Shown here: positions 8,418 to 17,173 of the stretch, one piece after another | Layout: each line of letters starts with the position of its first letter | How positions within the stretch are numbered: the stretch's first letter is position 1 | Origin: Streptomyces sp. RerS4 | GTDB lineage: Bacteria > Actinomycetota > Actinomycetes > Streptomycetales > Streptomycetaceae | Length of the DNA stretch: 64,000 nt | Reading direction: 5' to 3' | Assembly: GCF_023515955.1 (NCBI RefSeq) | Contig: NZ_CP097322.1 | Location: 6,558,501-6,622,500 of the forward strand | Notes under the pieces: generated by a model | Told to the model about the DNA's origin: nothing | Databases searched by the model: none | What the model saw: only the letters and a program-made list of their open reading frames with translations | Program-made: the position numbers and the translations under genes

Positions 8418-10633
8418 GGAACCGGGACGATCTCGACCGGCACGGACAGCACCCGGTCGGCCGCCGGGTGGCGTACGGGGCCCTCCAGCGTGAAGGTGCC
8501 CCGGAGCGGAAGATCGCCGCTGGAGCGTCCGACGGCCACGCCGATCTCCCCGGGCTCCACTCGTCTGCGCAGGTCGAGTCCGGTGAATGAGGTCCGGTCG
8601 GCGTGGACGGAGAAGGTGATCCGGGCGGCCGCGCCCGGCTGCAGCTCGACCCTGGCGAATCCGGCGAGCCACCGCTGTGGCCGGACGACGGACGCCACGG
8701 GGTCGGAGAGGTACAGCTGGACCACCTCGGTCCCGGCCACTTCGCCGACGTTGCGTGCCGTGACGGAAACGGCGACGGTTCCGTCCGTCGCGGCGACGGG
8801 ATCCACCGAGAGCTCCGAGCAGGTGAAGGTGGTCCAGCTCAGCCCGTGTCCGAAGGGGAACAGGGGCGTCGGGTCCACCGAGCTCCAGTCGGTGTGCCCA
8901 CCGAGCCTGCCGTGCAGGTAGGTGCCGGGCTGGCCGCCGACCTGGCGGGGGATGGAGACGGGCAACCGCCCGGACGGTTCCGCGGCCCCGCTGATGACCC
9001 GGGCCAGCGCCGTCCCGCCCTCCTCGCCGGGGAAGAAGACCTGCACCACGGCCGATGCGCGCTCGGCCAGCGTGCCGAGCGCGTAGGGCCGTCCGGAGAC
9101 CAGGACCAGGATGGTCGGCACCCCGGAGTCCAGAACGGCGGAGGCGAGCGCGGCCTGGTCGCCGGGCAGGTCGAGGGTCTCGGCGTCGCAGCCCTCTCCG
9201 GAGGTGCCCCGGCCGAACATGCCGGCCCGGTCCCCGAGCACCAGCACGTTCACGTCCGGATCGTCCTCGGCGACCGTGAACCCGGCTGCGGTGAGCGCCT
9301 CGCCCAGCGTGGGGATCTCCAGCCCGAGGTCGCCGGGCAGCGCGACGTGGTTGGGGAAGGAATAGCAGCCGAGGAAGGACCGGGGGTCGTCGGCGTACGG
9401 CCCGCTGACCGACACGCGGCACGGCCGCAGCGGCAGGGTGCCGTCGTTGGCGAGCAGGATGGTGGACCGCTCGGCCAGGAGCCTGGCCAGTGCCCGGTTT
9501 TCCGGCGGATCGAGGTCGAACGGCTCGGGGTCGGCGGGTTCCCAGTCGGGGTCGAGCAGGCCGAGCTCGGCCTTCTGCAGCAGCACCCGTTCCGCGGCCC
9601 GGTCGATGAGCTCCTCGGGCACGCTCCCTGACCGCACGAGTGCGGTCAGCGGCTCGCCGTAGCAGCGGGCCGTGGGCAGTTCGACGTCGATTCCGGCGGT
9701 CAGTGCCAGCGCGCCGGCCGCGCCGCGCGATCCGGTGACGCCGTGCCGGGTCTCCAGGAAGGAGACGGCGTAGTAGTCGGCGACGACCACACCGCCGAAA
9801 CCGAGCTCATCCCTGAGCAGTTCGGTCAGCAGCCGCTCGTCGGCGGCCACCGGGACGCCGTCCACGTCGGTGTAACTGTTCATCACCGACCGGGCGCCCC
9901 CCTCGCGCAGTGCCCGTACGAAGGGCTCCACCAGCACGTCGGCGAACTCGCGCGGCCCCGAGGCGACGGGGGCCATGTTCCGGCCGCCGCGCGAGGCCGA
10001 GTACCCGGCGAAGTGCTTGAGCGTCGCCACGATCCCGGCGCCCTCCAAGCCCTGCACATAGGCGGTGCCGATCGCTCCGACGAGATAGGGATCCTCGCCG
10101 ATGCACTCCTCGGTCCTGCCCCACCGGTAGTCGCGGACCACGTCGAGCACCGGGGCCAGCCCCTGGTGAACGCCGACCCGCCGCATCCCCGAGCCGATGG
10201 CGGCGGCCATCCGGCGCACGAGCCCGGGATCGAAGGACGCACCCCAGGCCAGCGGCCCGGGGAAGACCGTCGCCCCGAACGTCATGAACCCGGTCAGGCA
10301 CTCCTCGTGGGCGACCGCCGGGATCCCGAACCGGCCGGCTCCGGTCACCTGCCGCTGGAGCGAGGCGAGCCGCTCCATGCCGGCTTCCACGGTGATCGGC
10401 GCGGTGCCGTACACCCGGGTGAGCTGGCCGAGCCCGTGGGCGACGATGTCGTCGAGGCCGGGCGCGGACTCGCCGGAGTCGTCCTCCATCGGCGCGACCG
10501 GCGTCCCCGGATCCGAGGGCAGCGCCCAGAAGCCGGCGAGCTGACCCGCCTTCTCTTCCAGCGTCATCCGTTCCAGCAGATCTGCGACCCGTATGGACAC
10601 GGGCAGGAGGGGGTCACGCCAGGGCTCGGTCAA
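8414..10633 (-). CDS. bxlA: GH3 beta-xylosidase (BxlA-type)
   Basis: A 739-residue cytoplasmic GH3 enzyme that cleaves xylobiose and short xylo-oligosaccharides to xylose. The N-terminal barrel contains KHFAGY and the nucleophile Asp in VVVADYYAV (about 285). The C-terminal domain has LVLVSGRPY and a fibronectin-like end. The TTG start at 10633 is set by AGGAG six bases upstream and by overlap with the bxlR stop (TTGA). In Streptomyces thermoviolaceus bxlA follows bxlG; here it lies behind bxlR on the opposite strand. Confidence 0.88.
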   Translation of the reverse strand: MTEPWRDPLLPVSIRVADLLERMTLEEKAGQLAGFWALPSDPGTPVAPMEDDSGESAPGLDDIVAHGLGQLTRVYGTAPITVEAGMERLASLQRQVTGAGRFGIPAVAHEECLTGFMTFGATVFPGPLAWGASFDPGLVRRMAAAIGSGMRRVGVHQGLAPVLDVVRDYRWGRTEECIGEDPYLVGAIGTAYVQGLEGAGIVATLKHFAGYSASRGGRNMAPVASGPREFADVLVEPFVRALREGGARSVMNSYTDVDGVPVAADERLLTELLRDELGFGGVVVADYYAVSFLETRHGVTGSRGAAGALALTAGIDVELPTARCYGEPLTALVRSGSVPEELIDRAAERVLLQKAELGLLDPDWEPADPEPFDLDPPENRALARLLAERSTILLANDGTLPLRPCRVSVSGPYADDPRSFLGCYSFPNHVALPGDLGLEIPTLGEALTAAGFTVAEDDPDVNVLVLGDRAGMFGRGTSGEGCDAETLDLPGDQAALASAVLDSGVPTILVLVSGRPYALGTLAERASAVVQVFFPGEEGGTALARVISGAAEPSGRLPVSIPRQVGGQPGTYLHGRLGGHTDWSSVDPTPLFPFGHGLSWTTFTCSELSVDPVAATDGTVAVSVTARNVGEVAGTEVVQLYLSDPVASVVRPQRWLAGFARVELQPGAAARITFSVHADRTSFTGLDLRRRVEPGEIGVAVGRSSGDLPLRGTFTLEGPVRHPAADRVLSVPVEIVPVP

Positions 10634-11661
10634 GGAGTTCTCCTAGAAACGGGACGGGGCGGGGCGGTGGAGAGCCTGACCTTGAGCTCGGTCGAGAGCT
10701 CCATCCGGGGACTGACCAGGTTTTGGCCGTCCAGGAGCTGGAAGAGGGTGCGTGCGGCGAGCCGGCCCATCTCCTCCAGCGGCTGACGCACCGTCGTCAG
10801 CGGTGGTGACAGCCACTCGCACATCGGCAGGTCGTCGAAGCCGACCACACTGAGGTCCTGCGGGATGCTCAGCCCGACCTGCCGGGCGGCTTCGTAGACG
10901 CCCATCGCCTGCTGGTCGCTGCCGGCGAAGACGGCGGTCGGCGGCTCGGGAAGGGCGAGCAGTTCCTGGGCGCGCTGGAACCCGCCCTCGTGCCGGAAGT
11001 CGCCGAACCGGATGAGGTCGCGGTCGACCTCGATCCCGGCCCGCTCCAGCGCGGCCCGGTACCCGTCGATGCGGGCCTGGCTGCAGAGCATCTCCTTGCG
11101 CCCGCCGATCGCGGCGATCCGCCGGTGTCCCAGCTCCAGCAGGTGCTCCGTGGCGGCGAGGCCGCCCGCCCAGTTGGTCGCGCCGATGCTCGGCACACCG
11201 TTGCCCGGCAGGTCGATCGGGTCGATGACGACCAGCGCCACCCCGGCCTGTTCGACCTGGGCGCGCTGGGCCTGGGTGACCGAGGCGGTGACGAGGATGA
11301 CGCCGTCGCTGTGGTGCAGGACCGGCAGTGCGGCCCAGCTCGACGGCGTGGCCTCGCCCGGCGGGACGAGGGACACGACGGTGCCGACGCTCCGCTGGGC
11401 GCACTCGGCCTCGACGCCGCGGAGTATCTCCACCGCCCACGCGCTGTCCAGACCGCCGATGATCAAGTCGACCAGGCCCGACCTGCGGGCCCTGCCCTGC
11501 CGGCCTGGGTGGAGGTAGTTGTGAGATCGCAGCAGGCCCTCGACGCGTTCGCGCGTCGAGGGTGCCACATCGGAGCGGCCGTTGATCACCTTGGACACGG
11601 TGGCCTGGGAGACCCCTGCCTCCGCGGCGATGACGGCCAGGGTCGGACGCTGCTCGCTCAA
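10630..11661 (-). CDS. bxlR: LacI-family repressor of xylobiose uptake (BxlR-type)
   Basis: A 343-residue regulator: an N-terminal helix-turn-helix (TLAVIAAEAGVSQATVSKVINGRSD segment, about 6-30) and a periplasmic-binding-like sensor domain. It is divergent from the bxlEFG importer and heads the bxlR-GH3-GH43 transcript, as for BxlR systems that sense xylobiose. The TTG at 11661 is preferred: AGAGGAG lies five bases upstream and it starts just before the HTH. A start at 11748 would place the promoter inside the gene. Confidence 0.85.
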   Translation of the reverse strand: MSEQRPTLAVIAAEAGVSQATVSKVINGRSDVAPSTRERVEGLLRSHNYLHPGRQGRARRSGLVDLIIGGLDSAWAVEILRGVEAECAQRSVGTVVSLVPPGEATPSSWAALPVLHHSDGVILVTASVTQAQRAQVEQAGVALVVIDPIDLPGNGVPSIGATNWAGGLAATEHLLELGHRRIAAIGGRKEMLCSQARIDGYRAALERAGIEVDRDLIRFGDFRHEGGFQRAQELLALPEPPTAVFAGSDQQAMGVYEAARQVGLSIPQDLSVVGFDDLPMCEWLSPPLTTVRQPLEEMGRLAARTLFQLLDGQNLVSPRMELSTELKVRLSTAPPRPVSRRTP

Positions 11662-11706
11662 CTTCGCTCCTCTGCGCGCACGCCTTGGGCCGGCGACATA
11701 TATCGC

Positions 11707-11748
11707 AAACTTTCGAAGAGTTTCCGGTCGGCGCGATCCGGTTGTCAA
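11707..11748 (-). promoter_or_regulatory. bxlR promoter with overlapping TTTCGAA operator
   Basis: On the minus strand TTGACA (11748-11743), 18 bases, GAAACT (11724-11719). The interrupted palindrome AAACTTTCGAAGAGTTT (11707-11723) covers the -10 and start region, consistent with autoregulation. Confidence 0.6.
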
Positions 11749-11790
11749 GCGTCAAGTCGTCTGCTGCCGACGGAAATTCGGTGAGAAGGC

Positions 11791-11860
11791 TTGACCGGGG
11801 CGCCCCACGTTCCTAGTTTGTGGCAGCACGAATTCGAGAATGTTACGAAACATTTTCGAA
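11791..11860 (+). promoter_or_regulatory. bxlEFG promoter and BxlR operator
   Basis: TTGACC (11791-11796), 17 bases, TAGTTT (11814-11819) form a good promoter. Downstream lies an inverted repeat of 12-base arms with one mismatch, TTCGAGAATGTT (11833-11844) and AACATTTTCGAA (11849-11860), with a 4-base spacer. It would block transcription just after the start site. Confidence 0.68.
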
Positions 11861-11892
11861 CTCGAACCGGCATTCACCACCCCGGAGGTCCC

Positions 11893-13185
11893 ATGGCCAG
11901 CACACCCCCGAGTCGACGAAGCTTCCTGGCGCTCTCGGGCCTGACCGCTCTGTCCGTCTCGCTGACAGCGGCCTGCGGCGGCAACGACTCGGGCGGCAAG
12001 CCGGCGGCGGACGGCAAGGTGACCTTCGCGTGGTGGAACATCGCCACGACGGAACCGGGCAAGTCCCTCTTCCCGGAGATCTCCTCGGCGTTCACGGCCG
12101 CTCACCCGAACATCACGATCAAGACGACCTCGTTGGAGAACGAGGCGTTCAAGTCCAAGCTGACCGCCACCACCTCTTCGGGCAAGCTCCCCGACGTCTT
12201 CCAGACCTGGGGCGGCGGCGTGCTGCGACAGCAGGTCGAGGCGGGGCTGGTCGAGGACCTCACCGACGCGTTCGGCTGGTCGTCCGACCTCACCCCCGTC
12301 TCGCTGCAGCCCTATCAGTTCGAGGGCCGGACCTACGCGGTGCCCTACGACCTCGGCATGGTCGGCTTCTGGTACAACAAGAAGCTCTTCGCCAAGGCCG
12401 GGATCACCGCTCCGCCGGCCACCTGGGCCGAGTTCCTGGAAGACGTCAAGAAGCTCAAGGCGGCGGGCATCACTCCGATCGCCCTCGCGGGCAAGGAGAA
12501 GTGGCCGGGCCACTACTACTGGGCCTACCTCGCGATGCGCGTCGCGGGCCTCCCGGCGCTGCAGCAGGCCGCGACCACCAAGGACTTCACCGGCGCCGGC
12601 TTCGTCCAGGCGGGCACCCACCTCAAGGAGCTGGTCGACCTCCAGCCCTTCCAGACGGCCTTCCTCGGCGCCGGCTACGCCACCCCCGGCGGCCAGGCCG
12701 CGACCATGGGCAACGGCAACGCCGCCATGGAGCTGATGGGGCAGTGGGGACCGTCGGTTCAGAAGGACGCGGGCGCCGACCTCGGAGCGGACCTGGGCTT
12801 CTTCCCCTTCCCGACGGTCGACGGCGGCGTCGGCCAGGTCACCGAGGTGTTCGGCGGTGGCGGTGGCTTCGCGCTGCGCAAGGGCGCCCCGAAGGAGGCC
12901 TTGGACTTCCTGAGGTTCTTCGTTCTGGAGAACCAGTCCAAGCTGCTGGCCTCCAACGGCTACCTGCCGGTGGTCAAGGGCGCGGAGAGCCTGCTCGCCG
13001 ACGCCAACAGAAGGGTGGTGGCCGACAGCCTGGTCAAGGCGACGGGCTTCCAGCTCTTCCTCGACCAGGCGTACCCGCCGGCGGTCGGCCAGCAAGTCAA
13101 CGACAGCGTCGCCGACCTCATCGCCGGCAAGAAGACGCCCGAGCAGGTCACCAAGTCGATCACCGAGGCTGCGAAGGGTGCCTAG
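11893..13185 (+). CDS. bxlE: xylobiose ABC importer, substrate-binding lipoprotein
   Basis: A 430-residue family-1 solute-binding protein. An RR motif (SRRSFLAL) and lipobox (LTAAC) indicate a Tat-exported lipoprotein anchored outside the membrane. The start is ATG with GGAGG close upstream. The adjacent divergent BxlR-type repressor and two MalFG-type permeases make xylobiose and related xylo-oligosaccharides the expected ligands. As usual in streptomycetes, no ATPase is encoded in the operon; the shared MsiK ATPase would energise it from elsewhere. Confidence 0.9.
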   Translation: MASTPPSRRSFLALSGLTALSVSLTAACGGNDSGGKPAADGKVTFAWWNIATTEPGKSLFPEISSAFTAAHPNITIKTTSLENEAFKSKLTATTSSGKLPDVFQTWGGGVLRQQVEAGLVEDLTDAFGWSSDLTPVSLQPYQFEGRTYAVPYDLGMVGFWYNKKLFAKAGITAPPATWAEFLEDVKKLKAAGITPIALAGKEKWPGHYYWAYLAMRVAGLPALQQAATTKDFTGAGFVQAGTHLKELVDLQPFQTAFLGAGYATPGGQAATMGNGNAAMELMGQWGPSVQKDAGADLGADLGFFPFPTVDGGVGQVTEVFGGGGGFALRKGAPKEALDFLRFFVLENQSKLLASNGYLPVVKGAESLLADANRRVVADSLVKATGFQLFLDQAYPPAVGQQVNDSVADLIAGKKTPEQVTKSITEAAKGA

Positions 13186-14167
13186 CTCCGTGTCCACCCT
13201 GACCAAGGAGCGGACGGAGGACACCGTGCCGGTGCGCCCGCCCGCCCCGGCACGCTCGCTCCCGCGCCGGCTGGGAAGCTGGGCGTCGGTCGCCTGGTTC
13301 CTCGTCCCGGCTCTGGTCCTCTTCCTCGTCTTCGTCCTCGCCCCGATCGCGGTCGCCGTCTACACCGGCTTCTTCAAGTGGGGCGGGGTCGGCCCCCTGG
13401 AGAACTTCGTCGGCTTCGAGAACTACGCCACCCTCTTCCGGGACCAGGTCTTCCTCGGCGATCTGGAGCGCGGGCTGTACCTGATCACGCTGTCGATCAC
13501 GGTGCAGTTGCCGTTCGCGCTGTTCACCGCCGTCCTGCTCAACCAGAGGCTGCGCGGCCGGGCCGTCTACCGGATGCTGTTCTTCGCGCCGTACATCCTG
13601 TCCGAAGTGGTCACGGCGGTCCTCTTCACGATGATCTTCCTTCCCGGCGGCGGCATGGCCGACCATCTCGCGGGCGCCCTCGGCCTGGAGGGGCTGCAGG
13701 GCAAGTGGCTCGCCGACCCCTCGACGGTCATGCCGACCCTGTTCGTGGTCATGACCTGGAAGTACTTCGGGTTCCACATGATGCTCTTCCTCGCCGGGCT
13801 GCAAAGCATCCCGGGCGAGATTCTCGAGGCCGCCGCCATCGACGGCGCCGGCGCCTGGCGACGCTTCCGGCACGTGACCCTGCCGTTGCTCGGCCCGACG
13901 ATCCGGATCAGCGTCTTTCTTTCGGTCATCGGTGCCATCCAGCTCTTCGACCTCGTCTGGGTCATGACCGCCGGCGGGCCCAACCACTCCTCCGAGACGA
14001 TGGCGATCTCGATGTTCCAGTTCGGGTTCAAGCGCTACCAGGTCGGCTACGCCAGTGCGATCAGCGTGGTGCTGTTCATGATCAGCCTTGTCTTCTCCCT
14101 CTTCTACCAGCGCTACGTGCTGCGCCGTGACCTGAGCGGGGCCATCACCACGGGAGGTGGCCGATGA
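13178..14167 (+). CDS. bxlF: xylobiose ABC importer permease, MalF-type
   Basis: A 329-residue inner-membrane permease with six predicted helices. The EAA loop that docks the ATPase is present (EILEAAAIDGAGAWRRF). The GTG start overlaps the end of bxlE by eight bases, and the ATG of bxlG overlaps its own stop, so the three importer genes are translationally coupled. A GTG at 13190 is an alternative start with no better ribosome-binding site. Confidence 0.88.
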   Translation: MPSSVSTLTKERTEDTVPVRPPAPARSLPRRLGSWASVAWFLVPALVLFLVFVLAPIAVAVYTGFFKWGGVGPLENFVGFENYATLFRDQVFLGDLERGLYLITLSITVQLPFALFTAVLLNQRLRGRAVYRMLFFAPYILSEVVTAVLFTMIFLPGGGMADHLAGALGLEGLQGKWLADPSTVMPTLFVVMTWKYFGFHMMLFLAGLQSIPGEILEAAAIDGAGAWRRFRHVTLPLLGPTIRISVFLSVIGAIQLFDLVWVMTAGGPNHSSETMAISMFQFGFKRYQVGYASAISVVLFMISLVFSLFYQRYVLRRDLSGAITTGGGR

Positions 14168-14994
14168 ACGTCCGCAGAACGGCACGCGGCCTGTCGCTGC
14201 ACGCCGTGGTCTGGCTGATCGGCGCGTTCGTCGTCGTGCCGCTGGTCTACGCGGTGATCTCCGGGTTCAAGAGCACCGGCGAGCTGACGACCAACCCGTT
14301 CGGGCTGCCGGAGCACTGGAAGACCGGCAATTACACCGGCATCCTCGGCGACGGAATGTTCTGGCGGCAGATCGCCAACAGTGCGGGCATCGCGATCGGC
14401 ACGGCTTGCTGCACGGTGGCGGTCGCCGCGATGGCGGCGTTCGTCCTGGCCCGCTACGCCTTCCGGGGCAGGGAGTTGTTCTATACGCTGTTCACGATCG
14501 GGCTGATGTTCCCGTTCGCGGTGGCCGTCCTGCCGCTGTTCCTGCTGCTGCGCAACTTCGACCTGCTCGACAACCCGCTCGGAGTGATCCTCCCGCAGGC
14601 GGCCTTCGGGCTCCCCATGACCATCATCATTCTGCGCGGCTTCTTCCGGACCATCCCGGCGGAGATCGAGGAGGCGGCCGTCATGGACGGCTGCGGCAAG
14701 TTCCGTTTCTTCTGGAAGATCCTGCTGCCGATGGCGCGTCCGGCGCTCGGCACGGTCTCGGTGCTCGCGATCGTCGCGAGCTGGAACAACTTCTTCCTGC
14801 CGCTGCTGGTGTTCAACGACCCCCAATGGCAGACGATCCCGGTCGGCGTCCAGCAGTTCCAGGGTCAGTACTCCACCGACTACGCTCTCGTCCTCGCCTA
14901 CATCGTGCTCGCCATGGTCCCCGCCCTCGCTTTCTACGCCGTCGCCGAGCGGCAGCTGATCGGCGGACTCACCGCGGGCGCCACCAAGGGCTGA
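14164..14994 (+). CDS. bxlG: xylobiose ABC importer permease, MalG-type
   Basis: A 276-residue permease with six predicted helices and an EAA motif (EIEEAAVMDGCGKF). It pairs with BxlF to form the channel. Start and the previous stop share ATGA. A canonical ribosome-binding site and GTG follow 30 bases downstream but lead only into an 18-codon frame before the GH10 gene. Confidence 0.88.
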   Translation: MNVRRTARGLSLHAVVWLIGAFVVVPLVYAVISGFKSTGELTTNPFGLPEHWKTGNYTGILGDGMFWRQIANSAGIAIGTACCTVAVAAMAAFVLARYAFRGRELFYTLFTIGLMFPFAVAVLPLFLLLRNFDLLDNPLGVILPQAAFGLPMTIIILRGFFRTIPAEIEEAAVMDGCGKFRFFWKILLPMARPALGTVSVLAIVASWNNFFLPLLVFNDPQWQTIPVGVQQFQGQYSTDYALVLAYIVLAMVPALAFYAVAERQLIGGLTAGATKG

Positions 14995-15030
14995 CCCGTC
15001 CCGCCCGACCTCCACCCCCCAGGAGACGCC

Positions 15031-15087
15031 GTGAAACGTCTGGCCGCATCGAGCGCAAAGTTGTTAGCGCTAACACCAGAGGAGTAG
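15031..15087 (+). other. 18-codon open frame with a good ribosome-binding site, possible vestige or leader peptide
   Basis: AGGAGACGCC precedes a GTG start. The frame encodes 18 residues and ends seven bases before the GH10 ATG. The arabinose-type operator lies inside it and supplies a rare TTA codon. It may be the remains of the gene that once followed bxlG, or a short leader peptide. Coding status is uncertain. Confidence 0.3.
15061..15075. promoter_or_regulatory. arabinose-type LacI operator before the second GH10 gene
   Basis: TTGTTAGCGCTAACA is a near-perfect palindrome of the box found before araB, the sugar importer and araD. It lies 18 bases upstream of the GH10 start and downstream of bxlG, which would give this xylanase separate, arabinose-responsive control. 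Confidence 0.65.
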
Positions 15088-15093
15088 TCCGTC

Positions 15094-16134
15094 ATGTCCA
15101 TCTCCCGGATCCTCACCGCTCTGTCCGCCGCCGTCTGCCTGTCGGCCGGCCTCGCCGCCGCGCCCGCAGCCGCCGAGCCCCCTCCCCGGACGCTCGGCGA
15201 ACTGGCCAAGAAGCACCACAAGTACTTCGGCTCCGCCACCGACAACCCCGAGTTCACCGACGCCGCCTATCTGAAGCTCCTCGGCAGCGAATTCGGGCAG
15301 ACCACCCCCGGCAACGCCATGAAGTGGTACGCCACCGAGCCCGAACGCGGCGTCTTCGACTTCACCGCCGCCGACGAGGTCGTCGCGTTCGCCCAGGCCC
15401 ACCACCAGAAGGTCCGCGGCCACACCCTCATCTGGCACAACCAGCTCCCCGCCTGGCTCACCGAGGGAACCTGGACCGCCGACGAGCTGCGCGCCATCCT
15501 CAAGCACCACATACAGACGGTGGTCCGCCACTTCAAGGGCCAGGTGATCCACTGGGACGTCGTCAACGAGGCCTTCAACGAAGACGGCACCTACCGCGAG
15601 ACGCTCTTCCACAAGACGCTCGGCCCCGGCTACATCGCCGACGCACTGCGCTGGGCCCACGAGGCCGACCGGCACGCCAAGCTGTACCTCAACGACTACA
15701 ACGTCGACTGGATCGGCCCCAAGAGCGACGCCTATTACACCCTCATCAAGCAGTTGAAGGCCGACGGCGTCCCGGTGGAGGGCTTCGGCATCCAGGGCCA
15801 CCTGGCGCTCCAGCACGGCTTCCCCGCCGACGTCCAGCGGAACATGCAGCGCTTCGCCGACCTCGGGGTCGAGGTCGCGATCACCGAGCTCGACATCAGG
15901 ATGAACCTCCCCGCGACCCCCGAGAAGCTCGCCACGCAGGCCACCTGGTACGCCGACTACGTCAAGGCCTGCCTGGCGGTCAGGAAATGCGTCGGCGTCA
16001 CCATCTGGGACTACACGGACAAGTACTCGTGGATCCCCTCCGTCTTCCCCGGCGAGGGCGCGGCGCTGCCCTACGACGAGAACCTGGTGCCCAAGCCCGC
16101 CTATCGCGCGATCAGGAAGGTGCTGGGCGGATGA
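15094..16134 (+). CDS. endo-1,4-beta-xylanase, single-domain GH10
   Basis: A 346-residue GH10 enzyme with a probable signal peptide (about 1-27, ending AAA) and no binding module. The acid/base Glu is in DVVNEAFNE (about 159) and the nucleophile Glu in ITELDIR (about 265). It is clearly divergent from XlnA in this window and lacks CBM13. Its place directly behind bxlEFG suggests it supplies short xylo-oligosaccharides to that importer. GAGGAG lies nine bases before the ATG. Its stop overlaps the start of the decayed oxidoreductase gene. Confidence 0.88.
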   Translation: MSISRILTALSAAVCLSAGLAAAPAAAEPPPRTLGELAKKHHKYFGSATDNPEFTDAAYLKLLGSEFGQTTPGNAMKWYATEPERGVFDFTAADEVVAFAQAHHQKVRGHTLIWHNQLPAWLTEGTWTADELRAILKHHIQTVVRHFKGQVIHWDVVNEAFNEDGTYRETLFHKTLGPGYIADALRWAHEADRHAKLYLNDYNVDWIGPKSDAYYTLIKQLKADGVPVEGFGIQGHLALQHGFPADVQRNMQRFADLGVEVAITELDIRMNLPATPEKLATQATWYADYVKACLAVRKCVGVTIWDYTDKYSWIPSVFPGEGAALPYDENLVPKPAYRAIRKVLGG

Positions 16135-16430
16135 TCAGGACGGCGATCGTCGCGACGGGCGGGATCGCGGGCCCCTGCCACATACCCGCCCTCCGGGCGC
16201 AGGCGCACCGGGCCGTGGTCGTGGCGGCCGTCGACGTGGACGCCGCACGCGCCGAGGAGCCCGCCGTCGCGGGGACGTTCACCACCGGGTCGACCGGCGT
16301 GAAGTGGGAGCCGCCGGACGACCTGCCCAGCTCGCACACCGCCCAGCTCGCGGGCTTCCCGGACGGCTACGAAGCGGGCATCCGGCCCGACCTCGGCAGG
16401 TCCATCCACGTCGCGGAACACCCGTGGTGA
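16131..16430 (+). pseudogene. Gfo/Idh/MocA-family dehydrogenase remnant with a large internal deletion
   Basis: The 99-codon frame begins like an intact Gfo/Idh/MocA protein (IRTAIVATGGIAGPCHIPAL, a Rossmann dinucleotide site). After about 43 residues it passes in frame into what looks like the C-terminal end of the same family (DLPSSHTAQLAGF, YEAGIRPDL). Family members have about 350-400 residues, so the catalytic EKP region and the rest of the core are missing. The start still overlaps the GH10 stop and the end overlaps the cupin start, so translational coupling survives the deletion. Confidence 0.72.
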
Positions 16431-17173
16431 CCCCGTTCCCCGGCGGCGTGGGGATCTCCGGGCTGACCGTGTACGACTGGGAGGCCGCCGACGGGCTGTG
16501 CGGCGGTGCCCCCCACATGCACCTCGTCTGTTCCGAAGCCTACGTCGTCACCGGCGGCGCGGGCAGCGTCCAGACCCTCACCACCTCCGGCTTCGCCGAC
16601 ACCCCGCTGCACCCCGGCGACGTCGTCTGGTTCACCCCCGGCACGATCCACCGCCTCGTCAACGACGGCGGCTTGCGCCTCGTGGTGCTCATGCAGAACA
16701 GCGGGCTCCCCGAGGCGGGCGACGCCGTCTTCACCTTCCCCGCTCCGCTGCTGGCCGATCCCCACGCCTACCGGAAGGCGGCAGCCCTGACCGGCGATCA
16801 CGCCGCGGCAGCGCGCCGCCGCCGCGACCTGGCGGTCGAGGGCTTCCTGGCCTTGCGCGAAGGCGGGTTGCCGCAGTTCCACATCGCGGCCCACCGCCTG
16901 AAGAGCGAACTCCTGGACGCCTGGTGGACCCGCTGGCGTAACGGCCCCCTGGCCGCGGCCCTCACGACCGGCCGTCAGCTGGAACGGCTGAAGGCCTCAG
17001 ACCTCACCCACCTCGGCCACGGTGCGGTGTCACGCCTGGAGCGCCCGGAGCGCCGGCGCTTCGGCATGTGCGGCCGCCTTCACACCTATCCCCTCCCCGA
17101 CCCTCCGACAACGTGGCCGCCGCGCGGCCCGTCGGGGTCACCTCACCCCCACCCCTCGAAGGAGCTCTCCTGA
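16427..17173 (+). CDS. cupin-domain protein
   Basis: A 248-residue protein with one cupin fold (about 5-110). Metal-ligand-like residues are His in PHMHLV, Glu in SEAYVV and His in PGTIHRL. A helical C-terminal region of unknown role follows. The GTG overlaps the stop of the dehydrogenase remnant. Such cupins usually accompany a Gfo/Idh/MocA dehydrogenase in sugar-catabolic operons, so this gene may have lost its partner. The last 20-30 residues are Pro/Ser-rich and overlap the GH62 ribosome-binding site, so the natural end may be degraded. Substrate unknown. Confidence 0.7.
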   Translation: MTPFPGGVGISGLTVYDWEAADGLCGGAPHMHLVCSEAYVVTGGAGSVQTLTTSGFADTPLHPGDVVWFTPGTIHRLVNDGGLRLVVLMQNSGLPEAGDAVFTFPAPLLADPHAYRKAAALTGDHAAAARRRRDLAVEGFLALREGGLPQFHIAAHRLKSELLDAWWTRWRNGPLAAALTTGRQLERLKASDLTHLGHGAVSRLERPERRRFGMCGRLHTYPLPDPPTTWPPRGPSGSPHPHPSKELS

